Source: Poriferisodalis sp965203655
GTDB taxonomy: Bacteria; Actinomycetota; Acidimicrobiia; Acidimicrobiales; Poriferisodalaceae
Assembly (NCBI RefSeq): GCF_965203655.1
Contig: NZ_CBDBDD010000004.1
Coordinates: 62,001 to 126,000, forward strand
Direction of reading: 5' to 3'
Length of the DNA: 64,000 nucleotides
Shown here: positions 16,406 to 24,843 of the stretch, piece after piece
Layout of the letters: each line of letters starts with the position of its first letter
How positions within the stretch are numbered: position 1 is the first letter of the stretch
Notes under the pieces: generated by a model
What the model saw: the letters and a program-made list of their open reading frames with translations, nothing else
Database searches by the model: none
What the model was told of the DNA's origin: nothing
Translations under genes and position numbers: made by a program

Positions 16406-17812
16406 ATGCCCGGCACCTCGATGCCTGAAGATCGCTGGGACGCCGACTGGGCCGACGCTGCGGCGGCGGTCGAGGACCAGGTCCGTGACAAGGGGCTGCG
16501 CAGCGTTCGGGTCTCGTTCGCCGACCAGCACGGGCGGTTGCACGGCAAGGTGCTCGATGCGGCGCAAATCCCGCATGCGTTGCGCAACGGCGTCTCGTTT
16601 CCGGGTTCGCTGCTCACCAAGGACACCGGCCAGCACTACGCGTTCAGCCTCTGGGAGCCCGACGGCGGCCCGACGCTCGCCTCGGTCATGGGGGCGCGCG
16701 ACATGGTCATGGTCCCCGACCCCGCCACATTCCGTGTACTGCCGTGGCTGGACGGGACCGGGTGGATGCTCAGTGACCTGCACAGCGTCGAGGGCGCTCC
16801 GATCGAGCTGTCGACGCGCCGCATCTGTGCCCAGGCGCATCAGAAGATGACGGATCGGGGGCTGCGGCTGCGGGCCGGCCTCGAGATCGAGTTCCACCTC
16901 TACCGGGTTGATGAGGCCGCTGGCGACCACCGACGCGTCCACCCGGGATGGGATCTGCTGGCTGAGGACTACTCCGACCGGATCGAACCGCTGCTCGAGC
17001 CAATCCAACGCCACCTCACGGCATTGGGCCTGCCGCCCAGGACCATCGAGGCCGAGCACGGTCCCAGCCAGGTCGAGCTCACCTTCGCTCCCGCCGACGG
17101 CATCGAGCTGGCAGATCAAGCAGTCCTGATCCGTGCTGCGATCAAGCAGATCGCGAGGCGACACGGCCTGCATGCGACGTTCATGTCCCGGCCAGCAGGC
17201 GACGACACCTTCACGGCCGGCTGGCACCTCCACCAGTCGGTCCTCAGCGCCGACGACGGCCGAAACCTGTTCGCGCCGACGGCGGCGGGCGAAACGCTCT
17301 CAGAGACAGCGATGCACTACCTCGGCGGGCTTCTCGACCACGCCGAGGAGTCCTGCCTGCTCACCACGCCGACCATCACCGGCTACAAGCGCTACCGGCC
17401 CTACAGCATCGCTCCTGATCGGATTGTGTGGAGCCGCCAGCACCGTGGCGCCATGCTGCGCGTCATCGACGAGCCCCCGGGGCCCGCGACCAGGATCGAG
17501 AACCGCGCCGGCGACCCCGCCGCGAACCCCTACCTCTACCTCGCATCGCAGATCCTTTCGGGGCTCGACGGCATCGAATCGAAACTCGAAGCGCCACCAC
17601 CCAATGAGACGCCGTATGAGGCCGAGGCCGGGCCCCTGCTGCCCCGCACCCTCGGCGATGCCATCGACGCGTTCGACCGCAGCGGCTTCTACCGCAACAC
17701 GCTCGGCGACGAGATCGTCGACTACCTCGTCGCCCTCAAGCGGTTCGAGTGGGCACGGTTCGGAGCGGCAGTGACCGACTGGGAACAGCGCGAGTACTAC
17801 GACACCTTCTAG
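16406..17812 (+). CDS. Glutamine-synthetase-like ligase (gamma-glutamylamide type)
   Basis: 468 aa of the GS superfamily. The N-terminal beta-grasp (VRVSFADQHGRLHGKVL) and the catalytic domain are present, with ATP/metal segments LRAGLEIEFHLYR, the GWHLHQSVL loop and the RPYSIAPDRIVWSRQHRGAMLRV region. It is not a housekeeping GlnA. Paralogues such as gamma-glutamylanilide or gamma-glutamylisopropylamide synthetases attach glutamate to amines so that an oxygenase can attack them. Position immediately after a Rieske oxygenase fits that role, though the amine is unknown. Confidence 0.82.
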   Translation: MPGTSMPEDRWDADWADAAAAVEDQVRDKGLRSVRVSFADQHGRLHGKVLDAAQIPHALRNGVSFPGSLLTKDTGQHYAFSLWEPDGGPTLASVMGARDMVMVPDPATFRVLPWLDGTGWMLSDLHSVEGAPIELSTRRICAQAHQKMTDRGLRLRAGLEIEFHLYRVDEAAGDHRRVHPGWDLLAEDYSDRIEPLLEPIQRHLTALGLPPRTIEAEHGPSQVELTFAPADGIELADQAVLIRAAIKQIARRHGLHATFMSRPAGDDTFTAGWHLHQSVLSADDGRNLFAPTAAGETLSETAMHYLGGLLDHAEESCLLTTPTITGYKRYRPYSIAPDRIVWSRQHRGAMLRVIDEPPGPATRIENRAGDPAANPYLYLASQILSGLDGIESKLEAPPPNETPYEAEAGPLLPRTLGDAIDAFDRSGFYRNTLGDEIVDYLVALKRFEWARFGAAVTDWEQREYYDTF

Positions 17813-17843
17813 CCGCCGCAATTGGCAGCGCGGCAACGGGGAA

Positions 17844-18027
17844 TCAGCCGCCGGCTTCTCGGATGAGGCGTGACAGCAGCGCGGGCCGCAGCGGCTTGGT
17901 GTTGACGTTGACGTCGAGATCGGACAGTGCGTCGGCGACGGCGTTGACGAGTGCGGCCACTGCGCCGATCAGCCCGCCTTCACCGACGCCCTTGAACCCC
18001 CCGACGGTGTCGATCGACGGCGACTCG
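17844..18027 (-). pseudogene. Displaced 3' end of a molybdenum hydroxylase large-subunit gene
   Basis: Encodes only the C-terminal 60 residues (ESPSIDTVGGFKGVGEGG to LLSRLIREAGG) of the gene at 29893-32256. It matches 29893-30076 with about 7 differences in 184 bases; six are synonymous third-position changes and one alters the last residue. The match stops abruptly at 18027. No start codon or upstream domains exist. This is the gene tail left behind when the 18.0-29.9 kb island entered. Confidence 0.9.
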
Positions 18028-18059
18028 TAGGCCCCGGCCTCCGAGAGGCTCTGCGTGGT

Positions 18060-19538
18060 TCAGCGGGATTTCTGCTCCGGGGATCCGACTGCAGTGTCAA
18101 GAAGCCACCGGTCGAGATCTGTCATTCGGCTGAAGTCGACACGTTCGACAAAGTACTGAGTTGCGATTGCTCGCCCGTCACCCTCGGTGCGCGCAAGGTT
18201 CGTTGCTGAACCCCAACGGTCCTTGGGTTCACCAATGTCAGTGAACTCGTAGGCAGCCACCATTCCAAGGAGACCAACGCTCGTTTCCCATTTTCGAGCC
18301 ACGGTCGCTACCGCATCCTTGAACCGCAGGTAGTGGCCTCGGGTCTCCTTGCGGACGTCATTCAGGATCGCTCGGTAGTCGCCCAACAGCAGTCTGAGGG
18401 CGTACTCATTGGCGTCTCGCTCTTGATCGTCGTCCATGCCAGGTGTCGATTCCCCCGGGCGGAGATCTTCTACGTCGACGATCCCGTCGGAATCAAGATG
18501 GTTGTTCGCGATGTGCCCAATTTCGTGGGCCAGATCGAATAGCCAGAACGCCGGAAGAGGCCGAGTCTCCTTGAGCACGATCATCGGGGCATCCCCGACG
18601 GTCCACGCAGCGGCGCAGAATCCTTTCTTTCCGTGAAGCGGTATTACCGCGATTCCCCTGTTCCAAGCCCATCGGAGAAGCGCCGGCAACTGGACTGCGC
18701 CTCGGCCCAACTCCACGCGCACCTGTTCAGCGTCACGTGGCACATCTTGGTACGGCACCAGTACAGCGTGATCGTGCACGACATCCGCTACCCGCTGCGC
18801 CAGAGAGACCAGCGGCGACGCAGACGCGTCCTGTTGTCTCGTGGACTTGAACACGAGACCGGCTGCAGACGGTTGGCTCACGGTTCCGGCGGCCAAGCCC
18901 CGGATACTCCACCCGAAAGCTCGCTCGAGCAGGGAGGAAACAGCGAGACGTGGCGTGAAGCTGAAGAGCCGGTCCATGAATTCGTTGTCAACGCCATGTT
19001 CCTTCGAGTGCTTGCGGATCGCCTTCTGCGATAGCTCCGGAGCATCGGGTCCCGAGATGTCAGCGAGAGTGGCCCCCAATGAGCGGATCAAACTCTGGAC
19101 TGTCGAATAGCGGAGATCCGAATTGCCTTTCTCGATCTTTGAGAGCTGCGGGCTCGGCATACCCACCAGGGCAGCAAGGTCCTTCTGGCTCAATTCGCGA
19201 TCTTCGCGCAAGGCGCGGAGCCGGCTTCCCAGCCGCCGTGCCTCCTCTGCGTCCTGTCGACGCATCTCTCGCGCAAACTCAGGATCCGACAATGCGCGCA
19301 ACTGAAGCCAGCTGACCGTCCGTACCTCGCCACCGGCAGCGATGGCGATAGCGAGACACTCCTCGCCTTCGGCTGGGGCAACAGTGAAGTCGCCGTGGAT
19401 CCCGAGCTGTCGCGACGCGATCTGGATCACATCGCCGTTGCCGAAGGTCACTTCGATCTCGTCGGCCCTGCGCGTGACTCCGCTGAGGTCGCCATAGCCA
19501 GGCTCGGTCCATGGGCTCGTAGCTTCGTCAATCGTCAC
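18060..19538 (-). CDS. DUF2442-XRE HTH-ImmA/IrrE metallopeptidase fusion
   Basis: A three-domain protein of 492 aa. Residues about 10-85 (VTRRADEIEVTFGNGDVIQI...VSWLQLRAL) look like a DUF2442 domain. About 95-150 (LRALREDRELSQKDLAALVGMPSPQLSKIEKG) is an XRE helix-turn-helix. The C-terminal half is an ImmA/IrrE zinc peptidase with HEIGH at 338-342 and a third-ligand region QERDANEYA. HTH plus ImmA is the architecture of phage and toxin-antitoxin repressors cleaved on damage. The start GTG 19538 overlaps the DUF4160 gene by 11 bases. DUF2442 is normally a separate gene beside DUF4160; its fusion here is unusual. Confidence 0.82.
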   Translation of the reverse strand: MTIDEATSPWTEPGYGDLSGVTRRADEIEVTFGNGDVIQIASRQLGIHGDFTVAPAEGEECLAIAIAAGGEVRTVSWLQLRALSDPEFAREMRRQDAEEARRLGSRLRALREDRELSQKDLAALVGMPSPQLSKIEKGNSDLRYSTVQSLIRSLGATLADISGPDAPELSQKAIRKHSKEHGVDNEFMDRLFSFTPRLAVSSLLERAFGWSIRGLAAGTVSQPSAAGLVFKSTRQQDASASPLVSLAQRVADVVHDHAVLVPYQDVPRDAEQVRVELGRGAVQLPALLRWAWNRGIAVIPLHGKKGFCAAAWTVGDAPMIVLKETRPLPAFWLFDLAHEIGHIANNHLDSDGIVDVEDLRPGESTPGMDDDQERDANEYALRLLLGDYRAILNDVRKETRGHYLRFKDAVATVARKWETSVGLLGMVAAYEFTDIGEPKDRWGSATNLARTEGDGRAIATQYFVERVDFSRMTDLDRWLLDTAVGSPEQKSR

Positions 19539-19767
19539 GGTTGAGCTCCTCCCACACCTCGAGCAATGCTGGCTGTTCGGATTTGATCTTGTCGACGAGT
19601 CCTCGCGGAAGCTTGTCCATGCCGAACGAGCTCTCGATCGACAAGAGAAACACGGTTGCGACGTTGTTGCCACCCTGCCTCACGTGAGCATGCGGCAAGT
19701 GATGCCGCGAGCCCGTCTCGTCGAAGACGTGAACACCATAGTTGCCGAATGCGAAAACACGTACCAT
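19528..19767 (-). CDS. DUF4160 domain protein
   Basis: A 79-aa small protein. FAFGNYGVHVFDE then HHLPHAHVRQG is the DUF4160 hallmark (His-rich HxPHxH). DUF4160 genes usually precede DUF2442 genes in toxin-antitoxin-like pairs; here the partner is part of a larger HTH-peptidase protein. ATG 19767 is preferred over TTG 19773. The product is cytosolic and its activity is unknown. The upstream palindrome at 19775-19788 could be the partner's operator. Confidence 0.8.
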   Translation of the reverse strand: MVRVFAFGNYGVHVFDETGSRHHLPHAHVRQGGNNVATVFLLSIESSFGMDKLPRGLVDKIKSEQPALLEVWEELNRDD

Positions 19768-19774
19768 ACACAAT

Positions 19775-19788
19775 TAGCAAGTATGCTA
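19775..19788. promoter_or_regulatory. Putative XRE operator between divergent genes
   Basis: TAGCA-AGTA-TGCTA is a perfect 5-bp inverted repeat in an AT-rich stretch between the DUF4160 and radical SAM genes. CATAC (19765-19769) and GTATG (19781-19785) form a second, overlapping inverted repeat. This is the only spacer where the HTH-ImmA protein could autoregulate its operon and the divergent radical SAM operon together. Confidence 0.5.
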
Positions 19789-19829
19789 TCTCACGCGCTA
19801 CGCTCGCGCAAGAATCGGAAGCCTGTGGA

Positions 19830-20978
19830 ATGACTGCCCAACTGACAGAGAAGCCTTCGGGCAATGTAGCGGCAGGCTCGCGGCTGATCGCGAACGCTGC
19901 CGTTGCGAACGCGTGTTTCTTCCGCTCCGGACCGGAGCCAGGACGTCGCAAGGCCTTGCTGAAGGTGACCGACCGTTGCGACCTCAGGTGCTCACACTGT
20001 TTCGTTTCGGCAACGCAGGACGGCGAGGACATGCCGGCCTCGGTGCTGCGCCGCGTGATCGAACGGCTATGTGCGGCGGGTGTGGCGAATGTCACCATCA
20101 CTGGCGGCGAGCCGCTGCTACACCCCGAGCTGCCGGAGATGCTTGGTGACCTTGTGGCCGCAGGCCTAGACGTCACCGTATGTACCAATGGCGTCAGCCT
20201 GGACGACACGCTGATTCACCGCGCGATCGAACTGGGTCACATCAAGTTCAGTGTCAGTCTGGACGGAGTCCGCGCCTCTAGTCACGGGAAGTTCCGGGGG
20301 AATCCCCATACCTTCGCACACACGGTCGCGAACGCTCGGCGCCTCGCCGGCGCGCAGCTTCTGAACGGCGTCCTGTGCACGCCGCACGACCTGATGGAGC
20401 CCGACGAGCACCGGGAACTCTTGGCACTAGCAACCGAACTGGGTGCTCGGTACCTCCTCCTCAACCCCTTGTCCAGCTTTGGACGGGGTATGTTCAACCA
20501 GCGGCTGGCGGTCGATGAGCAGGGAATGCACGCGATCCAGTCCGAGCTAGAGCGGGCCGCGAACGGTGACAGCCCGCAGCGAGTGTTCGTGCGCTTTCCG
20601 AATTCATCGAAGCCGTTGACGCCTTGTATCGCCGGCGACATCCTCTACGTCTTCGTGAACGGGAATGTGACCGTATGCCCCTATCTCGTGTTCGCCACCG
20701 AGAACCCGGGCGCGCAGCACCATGCCGACGAGTTCATCGTCGGCAATCTGTTCGACGACGCGGACATAGTCGACCGCATTGAGGCCTACGACTTTCACAG
20801 CCGGTTCCGCGTCGGGTCCAACGACACCTGCTCGACGTGCGCGCACAATGCGGGATGCGGCAAGGGATGCCCCGCGGCAGTGATCGCCAACGGCGGCCGC
20901 ATCGGCGATCTCGATGCCGACGTGTGCCCTGTCAGCCCCAGCGCAAGGCCAGTGAGTGTCGATATTCGTAGCCATTGA
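19830..20978 (+). CDS. Radical SAM/SPASM-like protein
   Basis: 382 aa. C50, C54 and C57 in KVTDRCDLRCSHCF bind the SAM-cleaving [4Fe-4S] cluster; ITGGEPLLHPE follows as the GGE motif. The C-terminal part has further cysteines (PCIAGDILYVFVNG...VCPYL and CSTCAHNAGCGKGC) that would hold auxiliary SPASM-type clusters. Such enzymes usually modify peptides or nucleosides. No precursor peptide was seen nearby. It overlaps the following kinase gene by 23 bases, so the two products likely work together. It lacks the viperin-type CNxxCxxC context. Confidence 0.82.
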   Translation: MTAQLTEKPSGNVAAGSRLIANAAVANACFFRSGPEPGRRKALLKVTDRCDLRCSHCFVSATQDGEDMPASVLRRVIERLCAAGVANVTITGGEPLLHPELPEMLGDLVAAGLDVTVCTNGVSLDDTLIHRAIELGHIKFSVSLDGVRASSHGKFRGNPHTFAHTVANARRLAGAQLLNGVLCTPHDLMEPDEHRELLALATELGARYLLLNPLSSFGRGMFNQRLAVDEQGMHAIQSELERAANGDSPQRVFVRFPNSSKPLTPCIAGDILYVFVNGNVTVCPYLVFATENPGAQHHADEFIVGNLFDDADIVDRIEAYDFHSRFRVGSNDTCSTCAHNAGCGKGCPAAVIANGGRIGDLDADVCPVSPSARPVSVDIRSH

Positions 20979-21579
20979 TGGCCCGAACGGTGTCGGCAAG
21001 ACAACCATCGTCTCCGAGCTGGCAGGAGAACTACGGAGCCGCGGCGCGGACGTGTTGACGCTGCGCCAACCGAGCGATTCGGAACTGGGGCGTTTCGCAA
21101 GGTCCTTCGAGAGCCGGCTGAGCGGATTGAGCCTGGCGATACTGGTGGTCGCGGACCGGCTTGTCCAGGTCGCGACTGACATCGAGCCAGCTCTTGCAGA
21201 GGGTCGCATCGTCCTGTGCGATCGCCACATCGCCTCGACACTCGTCCTGCAGCGACTGGACGGACTGGACCTTCCGAGCCTGTGGCAAATGAACGCAGAC
21301 GTCCTCATGCCTGACCTACAGGTCATCTTGCTTGCATCGCCCGAAGTGCTGCGAAGCCGTCTCGATGCTCGAAGTCGGAGTTCTCGCTTCGAGCAGTCCG
21401 AGGGCATTGAAGAGCGAGAAGTGCACTACTACGAAGAGGCCATCGATTGGCTTAAGTCCAAGGGACTCTCGGTAATCACCGCCGATACCGGCGGACAAAC
21501 CGTCGATGAGACCGCAGCGTTCCTCGCCGGAGCAATCGGCAAGTCTCTCGAGTCCGGAACTAGGCGGCCGCCAGCCTGA
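20956..21579 (+). CDS. Thymidylate-kinase-like nucleotide kinase
   Basis: A P-loop kinase of 207 aa. FVAIDGPNGVGKTTIVSEL is the dTMP-kinase-type Walker A, and GRIVLCDRHIASTLVLQ is the DR(H/Y) substrate motif. The LID region (LDARSRSSRFEQSEG) is Arg-rich. It is unlikely to be the housekeeping Tmk because it is embedded in a defence island and translationally coupled to a radical SAM gene (GTG 20956 lies inside that gene). It might phosphorylate a modified nucleotide made by the radical SAM enzyme; this is inference. Confidence 0.78.
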   Translation: MSIFVAIDGPNGVGKTTIVSELAGELRSRGADVLTLRQPSDSELGRFARSFESRLSGLSLAILVVADRLVQVATDIEPALAEGRIVLCDRHIASTLVLQRLDGLDLPSLWQMNADVLMPDLQVILLASPEVLRSRLDARSRSSRFEQSEGIEEREVHYYEEAIDWLKSKGLSVITADTGGQTVDETAAFLAGAIGKSLESGTRRPPA

Positions 21580-22405
21580 TGTCCGATGCGGCCTGCGCGG
21601 CGAGCGATTCACCGCAGAGCGTCAACAGCAGCGCCGCGTGATCCGACAACCCCTGCAATCGCGGCTCATGCAGGTACTCACATCCTCGTAGCGCCTTGGT
21701 CAGCGCCCCGGACACAAACGCGTAGTCGTATCGGTAGCCGTTACCCGTACGGCCGATCCAGCTATGGGCCTGGACACCCGGGTGGAGCTTCGTGAATGCA
21801 TCGACGAGTCCGTGACCCATGACGTGATCAAGTGCGTCGTACTCCCAGGCCCTGAACGCCGGATAACGCGGAAGGTGCGTCCGCCCAACGACGTTGAGAT
21901 CACCCATCAAGACGACGCGCCCACCCATCGCCTCCTGCTGAACCACATCCATCATCTGATCCAGGAACCGCCGCTTCCGATCAATCTTCTCCGATGTCGC
22001 ATCCCGTGAAGGCACGTACACAGCGATCAAGCGGAACTCGCCAGGTTCGCGGATTTCCTCAATCGCGAGACGATGAGACAGGTCGATTTGCACGGGGCTT
22101 GCGATTCCGCTGCTCGACCCAGTCCTGTTCAGCACAGCAACCCCGCGTTCACGCTTCGACGAAGGAAGCACGGCCTGGATCCCGTAGCCCGCAGCCTCGA
22201 ACTCGGCCAGCAGCCGCTCAGTTCCGAGATTCGCGCGGGTCTCAGTCAGCACAGCTACATCGACGTCCAGCGGAAGCATGAAGGCCGCTAGGCGTTCGGC
22301 GCGCTCTACCGAGGGGCCCGAAATGTTGAGGGTCAAGAGTCTGAGGTCTTGACGCAGAGAATTCTGCCCGCTTCGGACTGAGCCGTTCAGCATGGTTTGG
22401 ATCAT
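21560..22405 (-). CDS. Endonuclease/exonuclease/phosphatase (EEP) family protein
   Basis: A DNase-I/ExoIII-fold protein of 281 aa. LRLLTLNISG opens the fold, TETR is the metal-binding Glu strand, VVLMGDLNVV is the catalytic D-x-N and GLSDHAALLL the terminal D-H pair. The active site is complete, so a Mg-dependent nuclease or phosphodiesterase is expected. It converges on the kinase gene with a 20-base overlap at their 3' ends. The start ATG 22405 lies 6 bases from a TATAAT on the same strand, so it is probably leaderless. Confidence 0.82.
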   Translation of the reverse strand: MIQTMLNGSVRSGQNSLRQDLRLLTLNISGPSVERAERLAAFMLPLDVDVAVLTETRANLGTERLLAEFEAAGYGIQAVLPSSKRERGVAVLNRTGSSSGIASPVQIDLSHRLAIEEIREPGEFRLIAVYVPSRDATSEKIDRKRRFLDQMMDVVQQEAMGGRVVLMGDLNVVGRTHLPRYPAFRAWEYDALDHVMGHGLVDAFTKLHPGVQAHSWIGRTGNGYRYDYAFVSGALTKALRGCEYLHEPRLQGLSDHAALLLTLCGESLAAQAASDIRLAAA

Positions 22406-22410
22406 ATGAA

Positions 22411-22422
22411 GATTATATTATA
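22411..22422. promoter_or_regulatory. Divergent AT-rich promoter
   Basis: In this GC-rich DNA the stretch GATTATATTATA stands out. On the minus strand it gives TATAAT at 22417-22412, 6 bases before the EEP start codon (leaderless spacing). On the plus strand TATTAT at 22416-22421 can serve the small gene starting at 22436. Confidence 0.55.
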
Positions 22423-22435
22423 GTTGGTCGCCATC

Positions 22436-22753
22436 ATGAGCGAAGCTGACGCAACGCCGGTGAGTACGCGCGTCGAGAGTTGTCCGGTCTTGCAGACGAA
22501 CGTCCGGTGGCCAGGGCCCGTAGACGAACTGCTGAATGAGCTAGTGCGCAGATTTGTTGCGGAAAGCGCTGGAGACATCACCCGAAGCCGGCTGCTCGCA
22601 GCAATCGTTTGCAGTGCCCCGCGTCGTGGGCCAGATCTCGCGGGTCTGGTCCGTCAGTACCGGGACCTCACTGCCGGGGAGGTGCTTGACCAGACGAGCG
22701 GCTCTTTCGCACAACCAGAGCGCACACCGGGGCGTCGGGCGCAGGGGACCTGA
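22436..22753 (+). CDS. Small putative ribbon-helix-helix-like protein
   Basis: About 105 aa from ATG 22436. VRWPGPVDELLNELVRRF...DITRSRLLAAIV resembles the strand-helix-helix of CopG/RHH proteins common in actinobacteria. LVRQYRDLTAGEV follows. It may regulate the divergent EEP gene from the shared promoter. No partner toxin lies next to it. The C-terminal 25 residues are polar and disordered-looking. Confidence 0.55.
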   Translation: MSEADATPVSTRVESCPVLQTNVRWPGPVDELLNELVRRFVAESAGDITRSRLLAAIVCSAPRRGPDLAGLVRQYRDLTAGEVLDQTSGSFAQPERTPGRRAQGT

Positions 22754-22964
22754 TCGTGCCCTGGGCTTGACATCGCGACCCGCCATGTGTTCTTGCAGGT
22801 GAAGCTGGATTCGCACTGGCGTCGGTATCGGTGCCGAATGCTCCGCCGAAGGGGCCCGGTGCCGGGCGGGTTGGCCTATGCCGTAACGACTGCCGGCACC
22901 ACGATCGTGAAGAACGTGCTGAGGTCGGCGCCGAGTAGATCCTCGGCTGAGTCGAACGTGGGGG

Positions 22965-24842
22965 TCAAGGACGCACGATCACCGCGTCGGCCTCGTCGAG
23001 CAGGTCGTAGAGCGATCTGATGTCTTCGCGCCCACCACGCGCTTCGCAGCACGTGAAGATCACGCGTTGCTCTGCGCGCGACAGGGCGACGAAGAAGGCC
23101 CGTATGCCCTCATCTGGGTCTTGGTTGAAGGACCACCACTGGTCGTCGTCGAGCCCAAGAAAGATAACTGTGTGGTATTCGAGGCCTTTGCTCTTGTGGA
23201 TCGTCATGAGCGGCACGGCCCCGCGGCCCTCGGCTCGGTCGCACAGTTCAGTCCAGTTGGTGTCGCTGTCGCTCACTTCTCGGAGCCTGGCTGTGAGCGC
23301 ATCGATGGTGTCTTGGAGAAAGGCCGGCTGGCGATGGGCGGGGAACGTCGATTGGATCGCCGGGATGCCCAGATACTCGACGACAGCGTTGACAGCTGCC
23401 TGGATGGCCGATGCGTCAGGTGGGTTTGCGAGCATCCATTGGCGCCGTTCGGCGATGAACTTCTCGAGAGCGCGACGCGACGGAGAGACAGTGCCGTCGT
23501 CTGCCGAGTGGTCGTGCATCCGGGTGACCAGGTCGCAGACGCGCATCCAGGCGTCGCCGTTGCCGCCGGGGGCTGCGGCGAGTCGAAGGATGTCGAGTGT
23601 CCTGCTCACAAATTCGTCCGCCAGCAGGTCCTGGAGGCGCAGTTCGCCGACGGTGCCGTCGTCATTACGCAGCCGAATGCCGTGCTTGGAGAGCTCGTTC
23701 TCGAGGAGCGGCTGCAGGTCAGCGGTCTTCTGCCGGGCGAGTACCGCATAGCGGTCGGGGGAGTGGCCCGTTGCGACAGTTTCCTCGCGGATCCACTGCG
23801 CGACCCGTCGCGCTTCCTCGCGGGCGTCGGCGAAGTGCCAGATCTCAATTGGGTTCCCTTGGACCGTTGCGGTGACTCGGGACGCTGCTGGTCTGACGTC
23901 GGTGTCGAAGGCCTTAGCCACCACATGGTGTGCGCTCGTCATCGTGGGTGCTGACCGAAAGTTCCAGTTGAGCTCGAACCGTGTCGCGGCAAAGTCAGTC
24001 TTGAATCTCTTGAACGCGTTGCCCCGCGCTCCAGCCCAGCCCATGATGCGTTGTTTGCTGTCGCCGACTGCGGTCACCACCGTCCGTCCGGACCCGAATA
24101 CTGAGCGCAGGAATGAGTATTGGGCGAAGGTCGTGTCCTGGAATTCGTCGATGAAGACGTACGGATAGGTCAATAGCAGGGCGCGGCGAATGGCCGGGTT
24201 GTTCCGAATCACCAGTTCGGCCAGCCGGTTGAGCATCACGAAGTCGACTCGTTGCGGAGCAGCTGACCAATAGCGGCTCGCCCACCAGCCCAACGAAGCC
24301 AACTCGCGAGCATTGCGCGGATTCTGCTCCCCGGCCCGCAGCTTGTAGGTGCCGACGATCCTGTTGACGAAGCTGTCGTGTGGTAGCTCCGCTATCTCGT
24401 CTGCCCAGTCGGGGTACCTGAAAGCCAGCCCGTCAAGGCATCCGCGGACTTCGGCCTGGCGTGGGAAACTCACTTGGTAGCCGCCGCGCAATGTCCACGG
24501 TTCGGGCAGGGCAGCGCGGAAGCGGTCGACCAGCCCCTTGGTGAACGCGTCGAACGTCAATGAGTCGAAACGGTGGATCGAGTCGGGTGTGCGTGCGCGT
24601 ACACGATCGGCGAGATTCCGGGCGGCATCGCGCTTGAAGGAAATAGCCAGAATGCTGTGGGGAGGCGGGCACGCTCTGGTCTGGAACAGATAGTCGGCTC
24701 GCTGAGCGAGAAACTCAGTCTTGCCGGCACCCGGACCCGCTACCACGAATGACGACCCTTCGTGCCGCAGAGCGTCCCATGCGTTCGGCTCCAGCTCGCT
24801 GATCCCGACCGGCTCCCAGTCGACCGGCTCGACGCGTCCCAC
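22965..24842 (-). CDS. gajB: GajB-like UvrD/Rep-family helicase (Gabija)
   Basis: A superfamily 1 helicase-like protein of 625 aa. Walker A is GPGAGKT at 36-42; Walker B-like IDEFQDT, then AVGDSKQRIMGW, NWNFRSAPT, TIHKSKGLEYHTVIFLG and FFVALSRAEQRVIF are motifs II-VI. It follows the OLD-type nuclease gene with one base between (GTG 24842, stop of gajA at 24844-24846). That order is the Gabija system, in which GajB senses or processes nucleic acid and activates GajA. It is longer than the classic Bacillus GajB (about 494 aa). Confidence 0.88.
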   Translation of the reverse strand: MGRVEPVDWEPVGISELEPNAWDALRHEGSSFVVAGPGAGKTEFLAQRADYLFQTRACPPPHSILAISFKRDAARNLADRVRARTPDSIHRFDSLTFDAFTKGLVDRFRAALPEPWTLRGGYQVSFPRQAEVRGCLDGLAFRYPDWADEIAELPHDSFVNRIVGTYKLRAGEQNPRNARELASLGWWASRYWSAAPQRVDFVMLNRLAELVIRNNPAIRRALLLTYPYVFIDEFQDTTFAQYSFLRSVFGSGRTVVTAVGDSKQRIMGWAGARGNAFKRFKTDFAATRFELNWNFRSAPTMTSAHHVVAKAFDTDVRPAASRVTATVQGNPIEIWHFADAREEARRVAQWIREETVATGHSPDRYAVLARQKTADLQPLLENELSKHGIRLRNDDGTVGELRLQDLLADEFVSRTLDILRLAAAPGGNGDAWMRVCDLVTRMHDHSADDGTVSPSRRALEKFIAERRQWMLANPPDASAIQAAVNAVVEYLGIPAIQSTFPAHRQPAFLQDTIDALTARLREVSDSDTNWTELCDRAEGRGAVPLMTIHKSKGLEYHTVIFLGLDDDQWWSFNQDPDEGIRAFFVALSRAEQRVIFTCCEARGGREDIRSLYDLLDEADAVIVRP

Positions 24843-24843
24843 C

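Noticed and set aside
19830..20978. Prokaryotic viperin (pVip) next to a nucleotide kinase
   Set aside because: The radical SAM motif context (TDRCDLRCSHC) and the C-terminal cysteine-rich SPASM-like segment belong to another radical SAM branch, so the viperin call is not supported.
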